Source: Nitrospinota bacterium (GTDB lineage: Bacteria > Nitrospirota > Thermodesulfovibrionia > Thermodesulfovibrionales > UBA1546). From it: a stretch of DNA of 8,521 nt. Each line of letters begins with the position of its first letter. Position 1 is the first letter of the stretch. The position numbers and the translations under genes were made by a program. Positions 1 to 4,850 of the stretch are shown in pieces. The notes beneath the pieces were generated by a model that had not been told where the DNA came from, searched no databases, and worked only from the letters and a program-made list of their open reading frames with translations. The stretch lies in assembly GCA_018896985.1 (NCBI GenBank), contig JAHILQ010000197.1, forward strand, positions 1-8,521, written 5' to 3'.

Positions 1-260
1 AGCATTAAAACATGGGGTAAAGGATTCATGTATTGGGCAGCATCTATCACCTGATTTACATCTTTATAGTTCTGAATAATCGGTATGGTAGCGCCCTTTT
101 TTGAACCGGTAGAGACAAAAAAGAGTATGATAGCGGTCTGGAATATATTCATGCCCACAACCTTTTTTACAAGATTTTTCTTGGCAATCATGGCATAAAA
201 GCCTATCATCATAAGTATGATATAAATCCAGTAATTAAATTTCCCTATAATAAATTCCAT
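1..260 (-). CDS. mnhC: Na+/H+ antiporter subunit MnhC/MrpC (NuoK-like), partial
   Basis: This is the N-terminal 86 residues of an MrpC/MnhC (MbhG-type) subunit; the rest lies beyond the left edge. The protein begins MEFIIGKFNYWIYIILMMIG and has two hydrophobic segments (about residues 8-25 and 36-50). It ends at the edge in NPLPHVLM, the conserved family stretch after the second helix, which normally continues into a third helix. MrpC is a small NuoK-like membrane protein and an essential part of the multi-subunit cation/proton antiporter. The start is set by an AGGAGA site a few bases upstream (about 266-273). It would follow mnhB directly were it not for the four-helix-bundle element inserted between them. 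Family assignment is firm; whether this is a stand-alone Mrp or an Mbh module cannot be told from this fragment. Confidence 0.9.
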   Translation of the reverse strand, partial: MEFIIGKFNYWIYIILMMIGFYAMIAKKNLVKKVVGMNIFQTAIILFFVSTGSKKGATIPIIQNYKDVNQVIDAAQYMNPLPHVLM

Positions 261-287
261 TATTCTATCTCCTTGCCTCTTTTAGTG

Positions 288-659
288 TCAGTGATTAGTG
301 TCAGTGAGGGACTTAACTAAACCATTAAGCATCATACTGATCTGTTCAATCTCATCTCTTAAATCAAGATATTCTCTTTCAGCTAAATATCCAAGGTCTT
401 TTGAAAGCAGTATTTGGTATTTAAGTTCACCTGCAGAACCTTTAGCAATCCCAACAAATTGTCTAAACTCTTTTCTGCCTAATCTGTGACTTCCTTCTAA
501 TAAATTTGTGCAAATAGAGGATGAAGCCCTTCTCATCTGTGATATCAGTCCAAATTTCTCAGTTTGTGGAAATTTTTCTGTAACTTTGTAAATATCTAAA
601 GTTAATTTATGACTTTTCTTAAAGACCTCTAATTCCTCCACTTTGTTTATCTTACTCAT
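288..659 (-). CDS. four-helix-bundle protein (23S rRNA IVP / S23 family)
   Basis: A 123-residue soluble protein of the IVP (S23, TIGR02436-type) four-helix-bundle family. Family hallmarks are ELEVFKKSHKLTLDIY (9-24), FPQTEKFGLISQMRRASSSI (30-49), the following NLLEG (52-56), and a later FRQFVGIAKGSAGEL block. Relatives are encoded in intervening sequences of 23S rRNA and in stand-alone loci, and the Avd accessory protein of diversity-generating retroelements has a related fold. The biochemical role of stand-alone members is unknown. The start at 659 is chosen because AGGAG sits five bases upstream. The frame stays open to 701, but that part is translated repeat (SEKQGTVSVIGE), and the C-terminal SLTDTNH also runs into repeat. 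The gene lies inside a catabolic/energy operon rather than rDNA, so co-transcription with mnhB and mnhC is expected. Confidence 0.85.
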   Translation of the reverse strand: MSKINKVEELEVFKKSHKLTLDIYKVTEKFPQTEKFGLISQMRRASSSICTNLLEGSHRLGRKEFRQFVGIAKGSAGELKYQILLSKDLGYLAEREYLDLRDEIEQISMMLNGLVKSLTDTNH

Positions 660-670
660 CATTTCTCCTA

Positions 671-736
671 TCACTGACACTGTTCCCTGCTTTTCTGACA
701 CTATTCACTGACACTGACACTTTTTTCACTGACACT
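671..736. repeat. right-end repeat block of IVS-like element, copy 1
   Basis: A 66-base block built from CACTGACACT units. It matches 3105-3170 at 64 of 66 positions; the differences are c/a at 686 and t/a at 705. Unit spacing (offsets 0, 23, 34 and 55) is the same in both copies. The block is complementary to the AGTGTCAGTG pair at 284-306. Confidence 0.85.
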
Positions 737-738
737 GT

Positions 739-1185
739 TCACTGTTCATGTTCTCCGCCTGATGCGATATTGAGAAATATTGAGACCATCACAGCCATTA
801 CCGTAATCCCCACGCCAATCTCAACGCCAAGAGTTCCGAGGGCTCTTGCCTTTGCAGGAGCTACAGAAAATATCTTATGTAATATCCCGTAATCCAGATA
901 GTTTGCTCCTAATATCAGACACAGCGCGCCAATGCCGGCATATATCATCACCCCAACGCTGCTCAATATGGTGTTGAGCTTTTCTGACATCATCCTTTTT
1001 GCCTCTTTTATGTCATAAGCCATTACCATAAGAATAAAACTCGCCCCTAAAATGCAGCCCCCCTGAAAGCCTCCGCCCGGGCTGTAATGTCCGTGCGCAA
1101 TTACATAGAGGGCGAACAGTTGAATTGGCGGCACAAGAAGCCTGCAAACAGTCTGAATGATAATATTGTCAATCCTGTTTATCAT
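739..1185 (-). CDS. mnhB: Na+/H+ antiporter subunit MnhB/MrpB (MbhF-like)
   Basis: A 148-residue membrane protein of the MnhB family, a structural subunit of Mrp/Mbh cation-proton antiporters. The signature GHYSPGGGFQGG (about 32-43) follows a first membrane helix, and three more hydrophobic stretches follow. The start is supported by AAGGAGG seven bases upstream. The first codons overlap the 3' end of the mbhE-like gene by 17 bases, which implies coupled translation. The last codons (…GGEHEQ then TGA) run into the repeat array of the neighbouring element, so the present stop codon appears to be supplied by the inserted repeat and the native C-terminus may have differed slightly. Confidence 0.92.
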   Translation of the reverse strand: MINRIDNIIIQTVCRLLVPPIQLFALYVIAHGHYSPGGGFQGGCILGASFILMVMAYDIKEAKRMMSEKLNTILSSVGVMIYAGIGALCLILGANYLDYGILHKIFSVAPAKARALGTLGVEIGVGITVMAVMVSIFLNIASGGEHEQ

Positions 1186-1453
1186 CGGATGCCCTCCTTA
1201 AAAGAAATATGCAGACAATCCCTGCAGTGAATATCACCACTGTCTCACCGAGGGTGTCATAACCTCTGTAATCAGCGAGCACAGCGGTTACAGCGTTCGG
1301 CGTTGCAGTCTCTTCTATAGTCTTTTCAATATATCTCGGCGATACATGGGCATTTGGAGGAGAATTCGGGTCGCCCCAATTCGGCATATCAACCGTAGCG
1401 TAAATCAGCAATGCGCCTGTTATAAGGACTACAATAAATGCCCAAAGTTTCAA
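1169..1453 (-). CDS. mbhE: Mbh-type antiporter subunit E (MrpA C-terminal-like)
   Basis: A 94-residue protein matching the MbhE family (hydrogen-gas-evolving membrane-bound hydrogenase subunit E), equivalent to the extreme C-terminus of MrpA. One helix at about 3-17 is followed by DMPNWGDPNSPPNAHVSPRY, then EKTIEETATPNAVTAVLADY, then GYDTLGETVVIF and a second helix. The TTG start at 1451-1453 is chosen because AAAAGGAGG lies eight bases upstream. The frame stays open to an ATG at 1567, but those 38 extra residues (PLTLTLSRKGRG and so on) are translation of a dispersed palindromic repeat, not protein of this family. It is followed by mnhB with a 17-base overlap. The function is part of the ion-translocating membrane module; the exact role of this small subunit is not well defined. 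Confidence 0.85.
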   Translation of the reverse strand: MKLWAFIVVLITGALLIYATVDMPNWGDPNSPPNAHVSPRYIEKTIEETATPNAVTAVLADYRGYDTLGETVVIFTAGIVCIFLLRRASDDKQD

Positions 1454-1487
1454 TCTCTTGTCCTCCTTTTTATTGTCACCCTCCCCT

Positions 1488-1548
1488 TCATCCCCTCCCA
1501 TCAAGGGAGGGGATGAATAGTTGTTCCCTCTCCCCTTGCGGGAGAGGG
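1488..1548. repeat. double palindromic dispersed repeat between mbhD and mbhE
   Basis: Two strong hairpins stand side by side. TCATCCCCTCCC (1488-1499) pairs with GGGAGGGGATGA (1505-1516), and CCCTCTCCC (1526-1534) pairs with GGGAGAGGG (1540-1548). The flank GGGTTAGGGTGAGGGG continues to 1561. Read on the minus strand this gives the peptide PLTLTLSRKGRG, which is known as a translation of a common bacterial dispersed repeat. It separates the mbhD stop from the mbhE ribosome-binding site and may affect mRNA stability or coupling. Confidence 0.85.
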
Positions 1549-1566
1549 TTAGGGTGAGGGGTGGCA

Positions 1567-1812
1567 TTAATCCTTTGTTCTCCTTGTAGTTTGATATATC
1601 ATGCCGATGAAGAATGCCGTGCTGATGCCTGCGCCCACAGCAGCCTCTGTAAAGGCAACATCAACCGCGCCCATCTCTGTCCAGAGGAGGCACAGTAAAA
1701 AACTGTATACGCCAAGCAGAATGGCTGAACTCAAAAGGTCTTTAACAGTTATGGCGGCTATGGCGCTGATAACAACAATAATAAGCAGCGCAAGGTCTAA
1801 CTGCCATATCAT
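1567..1812 (-). CDS. mbhD: DUF4040 / MbhD-like antiporter subunit (MrpA C-terminal-like)
   Basis: An 81-residue protein with three hydrophobic segments, matching the MbhD/DUF4040 family. In Mrp systems this is fused near the C-terminus of MrpA; in Mbh-type modules it is a separate subunit. The conserved block TEMGAVDVAFTEAAVGAGIS contains acidic residues on a membrane helix, typical of the ion path. The start MIWQLDLALL is set by AAAGGAGG seven bases upstream and by an ATGA overlap with the mnhG stop. The longer frame to 1875 only adds translated repeat (RRVRSSEFRVW). The conserved EFG-D-E-B-C gene order supports the assignment. Confidence 0.85.
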   Translation of the reverse strand: MIWQLDLALLIIVVISAIAAITVKDLLSSAILLGVYSFLLCLLWTEMGAVDVAFTEAAVGAGISTAFFIGMIYQTTRRTKD

Positions 1813-2174
1813 CTGCTCTCCTCCTTTTTTGCTCCAAACTCTGAACTCTGAACTCCGAACTCTTCTTTTGTCCACGGCTCAACACCGCAGTCAATTCCCG
1901 CGCGGGTGATGGCATGGGTAGCCGTAGGATTGGCTATAAATATAACGACAGCAATAAGCATTATCTTTATGCTCACCAGCGCTGCTGATAGAGAAAACCC
2001 ATCAGCGAGGTTGTAGAGCGCCAGACCTGTCAGTGATAAAAATGCTCCCAGTGTATCTCCCTTTCCTGTTGCCTGCATCCTGCTGTAAAAATCAGGGAAG
2101 CGAAGGAGACCTAAAGTTGCTGTAAAGAAGAAAAAAACGCCTGAGATGATAAAAATTATTGCAAGGATTTTCAT
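1809..2174 (-). CDS. mnhG: Na+/H+ antiporter subunit MnhG/MrpG
   Basis: A 121-residue MnhG/MrpG (MbhC) family membrane protein. There is a first helix at about 3-22, the family signature LRFPDFYSRMQATGKGDTLG (about 24-43), a second helix at about 45-60 and a third at about 63-82, where TATHAITRAG follows. MrpG is a required small subunit of the antiporter. The start overlaps the mnhF stop as ATGA, and the stop overlaps the mbhD start as ATGA, so translation is coupled on both sides. Residues after about EPWTKE (EFGVQSSEFGAKKEESR) come from a GAGTTC repeat, so the C-terminal tail is probably acquired rather than conserved. Confidence 0.92.
   Translation of the reverse strand: MKILAIIFIISGVFFFFTATLGLLRFPDFYSRMQATGKGDTLGAFLSLTGLALYNLADGFSLSAALVSIKIMLIAVVIFIANPTATHAITRAGIDCGVEPWTKEEFGVQSSEFGAKKEESR
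1825..1863. repeat. short tandem GAGTTC-type repeat at mnhG/mbhD junction
   Basis: On the minus strand this is a run of near-identical 8-9 base units: GAGTTCGGA, GTTCAGAGT, TCAGAGTTT, then GGAG. It is translated as EFGVQSSEFGA in the mnhG frame and would give SSEFRVWS upstream of mbhD. The repeat lies within the coding tail of mnhG, just before the mbhD ribosome-binding site. Confidence 0.75.
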
Positions 2175-2479
2175 TTATCAATACCCCTCTCTTTATAGTA
2201 TTTTGCCCCCGGGATTATGCTCTTCCTCGTATGGAAGAATTTTGCCGCCGCAATGGTTACTATGAAGTTAAGGAGGGCATAGGCAAGTGATATATCAACA
2301 AACATGTCTGCCCTTTTATAGATAAAACCTATAAGTAAAAGTATTACTGTGGTCTTTGTGCCGATAACGCTGACGCTTATTATTCTGTCAAGCACTGTCG
2401 GTCCGAATATCCCGCGGTACAGAGAGAGCAATACCAGAAAACATAGCGATAAACTTATTCCCAGAAAAAAACTTTCCAT
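2171..2479 (-). CDS. mnhF: Na+/H+ antiporter subunit MnhF/MrpF
   Basis: A 102-residue MnhF/MrpF (MbhB) family protein with three helices (about 5-22, 36-54 and 60-80). It carries the characteristic LYRGIFGPTVLDRIISVSVI (about 20-39) and DMFVDISLAYALLNFIVTIA (about 58-77). It is a small subunit of the multi-subunit cation/proton antiporter. The ATG follows the mnhE stop with no gap (TAAATG), and its ribosome-binding site GGAGG is inside the last codons of mnhE. The stop overlaps the mnhG start as ATGA. The family assignment is secure from the acidic residues in the helices, the length and the operon position. Confidence 0.93.
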   Translation of the reverse strand: MESFFLGISLSLCFLVLLSLYRGIFGPTVLDRIISVSVIGTKTTVILLLIGFIYKRADMFVDISLAYALLNFIVTIAAAKFFHTRKSIIPGAKYYKERGIDK

Positions 2480-2959
2480 TTAATCCTCCATAAATATATG
2501 CGCAACCCTGTTTTCCATATCGCCTGTAAGAAGATCGTCTGCAACCTTTTTACTTATGCAATGGACAAGGAATTCCCCGTCTGTAATATCAGCAGTAATA
2601 GTGCCGGGCGTAAGGATAATGGAATTGGCATAGGTTACAATGGAGATATCCTTTTTTAACCGTGTCTTGACCCTTATCATATGTGGTTCAATCGGCATCT
2701 TTGGGTTTAACACCAGACCTGCGACATGGATATTAGAAAGAATGATTTGCCACAAAAGCCAGGGTATATATTTGATAAATCTCCAAACCTCTATTATCTG
2801 TTTATAAGAAAACTTTTCACGGGTAAAAAGGATGTCATGTGTCGTGTAGGTTACAATGGCGCAAGATATAATACCGAGTGAGAGATGAAAGGCATCAAAC
2901 ATGCCCGACCATATTACCCAGTTTAAGAAGAGTATGATAAAAGTAACAATATATCTCAT
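2480..2959 (-). CDS. mnhE: Na+/H+ antiporter subunit MnhE/MrpE
   Basis: A 159-residue MnhE/MrpE (MbhA) family protein, the first intact gene of the antiporter operon. Two N-terminal helices (about 4-38) are followed by a third (about 62-82) and a cytoplasmic domain with the family motif NSIILTPGTITADI (about 112-125) and then FLVHCISKK. MrpE is needed for assembly and full activity of Mrp complexes. The start is supported by GGGAGA five bases upstream. No clear promoter is visible directly upstream, because the space is taken by the shortened IVS-like element. The operon may therefore be read from further up, through the DASS remnant. The C-terminal codons carry the ribosome-binding site of mnhF. 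Confidence 0.93.
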   Translation of the reverse strand: MRYIVTFIILFLNWVIWSGMFDAFHLSLGIISCAIVTYTTHDILFTREKFSYKQIIEVWRFIKYIPWLLWQIILSNIHVAGLVLNPKMPIEPHMIRVKTRLKKDISIVTYANSIILTPGTITADITDGEFLVHCISKKVADDLLTGDMENRVAHIFMED

Positions 2960-2977
2960 TTAATCTCCCTACAAGTG

Positions 2978-3090
2978 TCAGTGTCGAGTGTCAGTGTCAG
3001 TTAAGGATTTAACCAATCCATTAAGCATCATACTGATTTGTGGCTCCTCTTAAAAACCTCAAGTTCTTCTGCAGATGTAATTTTGCCCAC
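2978..3090 (-). pseudogene. internally deleted four-helix-bundle (IVP/S23) gene
   Basis: From a GTG at 3088-3090 the frame reads MGKITSAEELEVFKRSHK, close to residues 1-18 of the intact gene (MSKINKVEELEVFKKSHK), preceded by an AGGAAG site. Sequence then jumps, near 3036-3040, to the C-terminal part, which reads ISMMLNGLVKSLTDTDTRH to a TGA at 2978-2980. This matches ISMMLNGLVKSLTDTNH of the intact copy. About 88 codons are missing and the junction is out of frame, so no functional product is expected. Substitutions in the N-terminal part show it came from a related, not identical, gene. Confidence 0.85.
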
Positions 3091-3104
3091 TTTTTATCTT
3101 CCTT

Positions 3105-3170
3105 TCACTGACACTGTTCACTGCTTTTCTGACACTATACACTGACACTGACACTTTTTTCACTGACACT
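3105..3170. repeat. right-end repeat block of IVS-like element, copy 2
   Basis: A 66-base block of CACTGACACT units, 64/66 identical to 671-736 with the same unit spacing. It is complementary to the AGTGTCAGTG pair at 2974-2996. It ends a few bases before the TAG of the DASS remnant. Confidence 0.85.
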
Positions 3171-3178
3171 TTTTTTAA

Positions 3179-3736
3179 CTATCTAATTCCCAGCAGCGGC
3201 AGTTCAGGATATGCGGTTAAAGGCCAGTAAATAGCCGCTCCCAGTGTTACCGCAATGAGACAGGCTATTGCCCAAGGAATCGCAACCTTTATAAATTCTA
3301 CCTGGCTGAAATAACCTGTGCCGTACGCTATAAGTGTCGGCGGGCATCCGATAACAAGCATTATAAAAGATGTTGAGATAGGCGCTGAAAGGGCAATCGC
3401 AGCCTCGGGAATGCCAAGGCTCTGCGCCATCGGCAATGTTACAGGCAATATAAGCGCTGTTGCCGCTGCATTGCCCATAAAGCTTGACATAACAGCGCCT
3501 AAAAGACCTGCACCGGCGAATACAACTACCCAACTCTTTCCTTCAAGCATGGGCAGGAACTGCATTGCAAACCATTTGCCGGCCCCTGTCTCTAACATTG
3601 CCACGCCGAGTGCATAACCTGCGCCAAATACAATCCATGTTTCCCATGGGAATTTTAATACAACGGTCTTAAAGCTTACGAGCTTAAAGCCAAATACCAA
3701 TGCTAAGGCAAGAACAGCAATAACGCTATAATGAAC
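3179..3736 (-). pseudogene. N-terminally truncated DASS/SLC13 anion permease
   Basis: This is the C-terminal portion (about 186 codons) of a transporter colinear with residues 315-490 of the intact permease at 4851-6389, roughly half identical. Shared blocks include TGAGKW, NAAA, VIGCPPTLIAYG and GYF-QVE. Homology begins at VHYSV (about 3736) and stops exactly where a 20-base palindrome starts (3740), and no N-terminal half is found upstream. A TTG at 3698-3700 is the first conventional start, but it would yield only the second structural repeat of the fold. A DASS permease needs both inverted repeats, so loss of function is likely; a functional half-protein is possible but less likely. It probably records a former tandem pair of permeases around the binding-protein gene. 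Confidence 0.8.
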
Positions 3737-3739
3737 CTC

Positions 3740-3759
3740 CCTGCGGCAGAGACCGCAGG
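3740..3759. repeat. CCTGCGG palindrome at the transporter breakpoint
   Basis: CCTGCGG-CAGAGA-CCGCAGG: a seven-bp stem with a six-base loop. The same palindrome, in opposite orientation and with one more bp per arm, occurs at 8144-8165, and a variant at 8017-8037. It abuts the point where homology to the intact DASS gene ends. Confidence 0.85.
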
Positions 3760-3808
3760 CTATCCTAAATTTCCCCTCCCTTGCGGGAGGGGAACATATA
3801 GGGATAGC
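3759..3808. repeat. 50-bp nested palindrome downstream of the binding-protein gene
   Basis: The inner stem is TTCCCCTCCC (3771-3780) with GGGAGGGGAA (3785-3794) and loop TTGC. Outer arms GCTATCC (3759-3765) and GGATAGC (3802-3808) also pair. There is no T-run after the stem on the minus strand, so it is not a classical intrinsic terminator, although a stem this strong could still stall or protect the mRNA end. It resembles the CCCTCCC repeats at 1488-1548 and 4791-4813. Confidence 0.75.
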
Positions 3809-3845
3809 ATTTTCTATATCTGTTTTTTGGTAGTATTATATCCTT

Positions 3846-4658
3846 TTACTTTGTCGGGCGCACAGGGGCGACTTTTTGCTTCTCTATCGCCTTCTGTCCT
3901 TCAGGGCTAAGAAGGAAATCAATAAAGGTCTTGGTCGTACCAGCAGGTTCACCAAGGGTTAACAGCAATAACGGAGCCTCCATTGGCCATGCACCTGCTT
4001 TTATGCTTGCGATTGTTGGTGCCTTTCCATCAACCGTAATTGCCTTAACATCCCTAATAGCGCTGATTAAGATGTAGCCGATAGCAGCCTTGTTCAGAGA
4101 AACATCGTCGCTCATAGCTCCCATCGCACTATAAACAAAGGCGCTCTTTTCATCAACTGCTGCTCCGCCCATTAAAGCACTTTCCATAGCAACCCTCTGA
4201 CCTGAACCTTTTTCCCTGATATTAACTACGATCTTGCCTTTGGACCCTCCAACCTGTGACCAGTCAGTTATCTTGCCGGCATATATATCTCTTATCTGGG
4301 CTGCTGTCAATTCCTTTACCGGATTATTCTTATGGACCACGATAGCTACGCCGTCTTTGGCAATTGTGATAGCTTTAATGTTCGGATATTTCTTTTTCTC
4401 GGCGTCATTTAAATCGCGGGTCATCATGCCAAAGGCAATCTTTTTCTCTCCTACAGCATCAATTGTAGGTCCTGCCTTTTCTTCCTTTAGTTTGACAGTA
4501 ACTTTAACCTTACTCTTCACAAGGGGCGCTATAGGTTCAATGACAGCTATAACTCCCCTAACCCCGGCACCATTAACCTCTGAGCCTTCAACAATGGCTG
4601 TAAAACCAAAGGAGAGAAACACCGCCATCATACATAGAGCTATCTTTTTAATCATCAT
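3846..4658 (-). CDS. PstS-like periplasmic substrate-binding protein
   Basis: A 270-residue protein with an N-terminal signal peptide (MMIKKIALCMMAVFLSFGFT, then AIVEG-SE) and the type II periplasmic-binding fold of the PstS family. Matching blocks are IAFGMMTRDLNDAEK (74-88), DGVAIVVHKNNPV (102-114), LTAAQIRDIYAGKITDWSQV (117-136), IREKGSGQRVAME (147-159) and GEPAGTTKTFIDFLLSPEGQ (236-255). In PstS the GSGT loop contacts phosphate; here it is GSGQ, and the first ligand loop reads KAGPT, so the ligand may be phosphate or another oxyanion. AGGAGG lies 4 bases before the first ATG and 7 before the second. No ABC permease or ATPase is adjacent; the neighbours are SLC13 permeases, so it may serve as a sensor or feed a secondary transporter. 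Confidence 0.85.
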   Translation of the reverse strand: MMIKKIALCMMAVFLSFGFTAIVEGSEVNGAGVRGVIAVIEPIAPLVKSKVKVTVKLKEEKAGPTIDAVGEKKIAFGMMTRDLNDAEKKKYPNIKAITIAKDGVAIVVHKNNPVKELTAAQIRDIYAGKITDWSQVGGSKGKIVVNIREKGSGQRVAMESALMGGAAVDEKSAFVYSAMGAMSDDVSLNKAAIGYILISAIRDVKAITVDGKAPTIASIKAGAWPMEAPLLLLTLGEPAGTTKTFIDFLLSPEGQKAIEKQKVAPVRPTK

Positions 4659-4697
4659 GAGACCTCCTGGTATATAATTTTTAAACGGTTATTAACT

Positions 4698-4709
4698 TAA
4701 AGCGCTTTA
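4698..4709. promoter_or_regulatory. 12-bp perfect palindrome upstream of the binding-protein gene
   Basis: TAAAGCGCTTTA is a perfect palindrome about 40 bases before the binding-protein start. It may be an operator for an unidentified regulator. It does not resemble the TTATAATG motif near gntR, so control by that GntR protein is not indicated. Confidence 0.3.
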
Positions 4710-4730
4710 CGCTCAATCCCTGCCTGTTTT

Positions 4731-4744
4731 TCTCACCTCCTTTT
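4731..4744 (-). other. orphan strong Shine-Dalgarno sequence
   Basis: The minus strand reads AAAAGGAGGTGAGA, near-perfect complement to the 16S rRNA 3' end, yet no start codon with a meaningful frame follows at the usual distance; the nearest TTG is about 19 bases away and its frame closes after about a dozen codons. The binding-protein gene has its own AGGAGG much closer. It may be a relic of a lost gene start or a leader element. Confidence 0.5.
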
Positions 4745-4790
4745 CACTCTTTTTTCCCCTCCCCAACCTCTCCAGTGGCTTATTTATCAA

Positions 4791-4813
4791 CCCTCCCCCT
4801 TATCGGGGGAGGG
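4791..4813. repeat. CCCTCCCCC palindromic dispersed repeat
   Basis: CCCTCCCCC (4791-4799) pairs with GGGGGAGGG (4805-4813) over a 5-base loop. C-rich flanks run from about 4755 and G-rich flanks to 4824, as in the dispersed repeat at 1488-1561. It lies between the DASS stop and the binding-protein gene. The minus-strand side has no T-run. Confidence 0.75.
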
Positions 4814-4850
4814 CAAGTGTGGGGATTTTTTCAGACTTTATACACAAACA

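Larger units (their letters stand above)
284..747 (-). mobile_element. IVS-like element: four-helix-bundle gene between inverted AGTGTCAGTG arrays (copy 1)
   Basis: The left end has two AGTGTCAGTG units (284-293, 297-306) split by 3 bases. The right end has the reverse complement CACTGACACT at 672-681, 706-715 and 727-736, a partial unit CTGACACT at 695-702, an extra GACACT at 716-721, and CACTGTTC-type units to 747. The two ends are therefore complementary and could form a long stem in the transcript, with the coding region in the loop. The element lies between the mnhB stop and the mnhC ribosome-binding site, in the operon's direction. No transposase is visible. The architecture recalls the intervening sequences of 23S rRNA that carry IVP genes; mobility is inferred from the second copy at 2974-3170. 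Confidence 0.7.
2974..3170 (-). mobile_element. miniature IVS-like element (copy 2, internally deleted)
   Basis: It has the same ends as the element at 284-747: AGTGTCAGTG at 2974-2983 and 2987-2996 with the same 3-base gap, and CACTGACACT units at 3106-3115, 3140-3149 and 3161-3170 with a partial unit at 3129-3136. The interior holds only the first and last parts of a four-helix-bundle gene. The element lies between the stop of the DASS remnant (3179) and the mnhE ribosome-binding site. The relation of copy 1 to copy 2 resembles that of an autonomous element to its miniature derivative. Confidence 0.7.

Noticed and set aside
660..701. Upstream extension of the four-helix-bundle gene (SEKQGTVSVIGE)
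   Set aside because: It is a translation of the repeat array; a ribosome-binding site lies right before the internal ATG pair at 657-662.
284..747. Diversity-generating retroelement, suggested by the Avd-like fold of the four-helix-bundle protein
   Set aside because: No reverse transcriptase, template repeat or variable repeat is present in the window.
3204..3533. Alternative minus-strand frame inside the DASS remnant
   Set aside because: It is a shifted frame of the remnant, rich in Cys and Arg, with no membrane pattern.
4791..4813. Intrinsic terminator after the DASS gene
   Set aside because: The stem is strong but the minus strand has no T-run after it, and the same sequence type occurs as a dispersed repeat elsewhere in the window.
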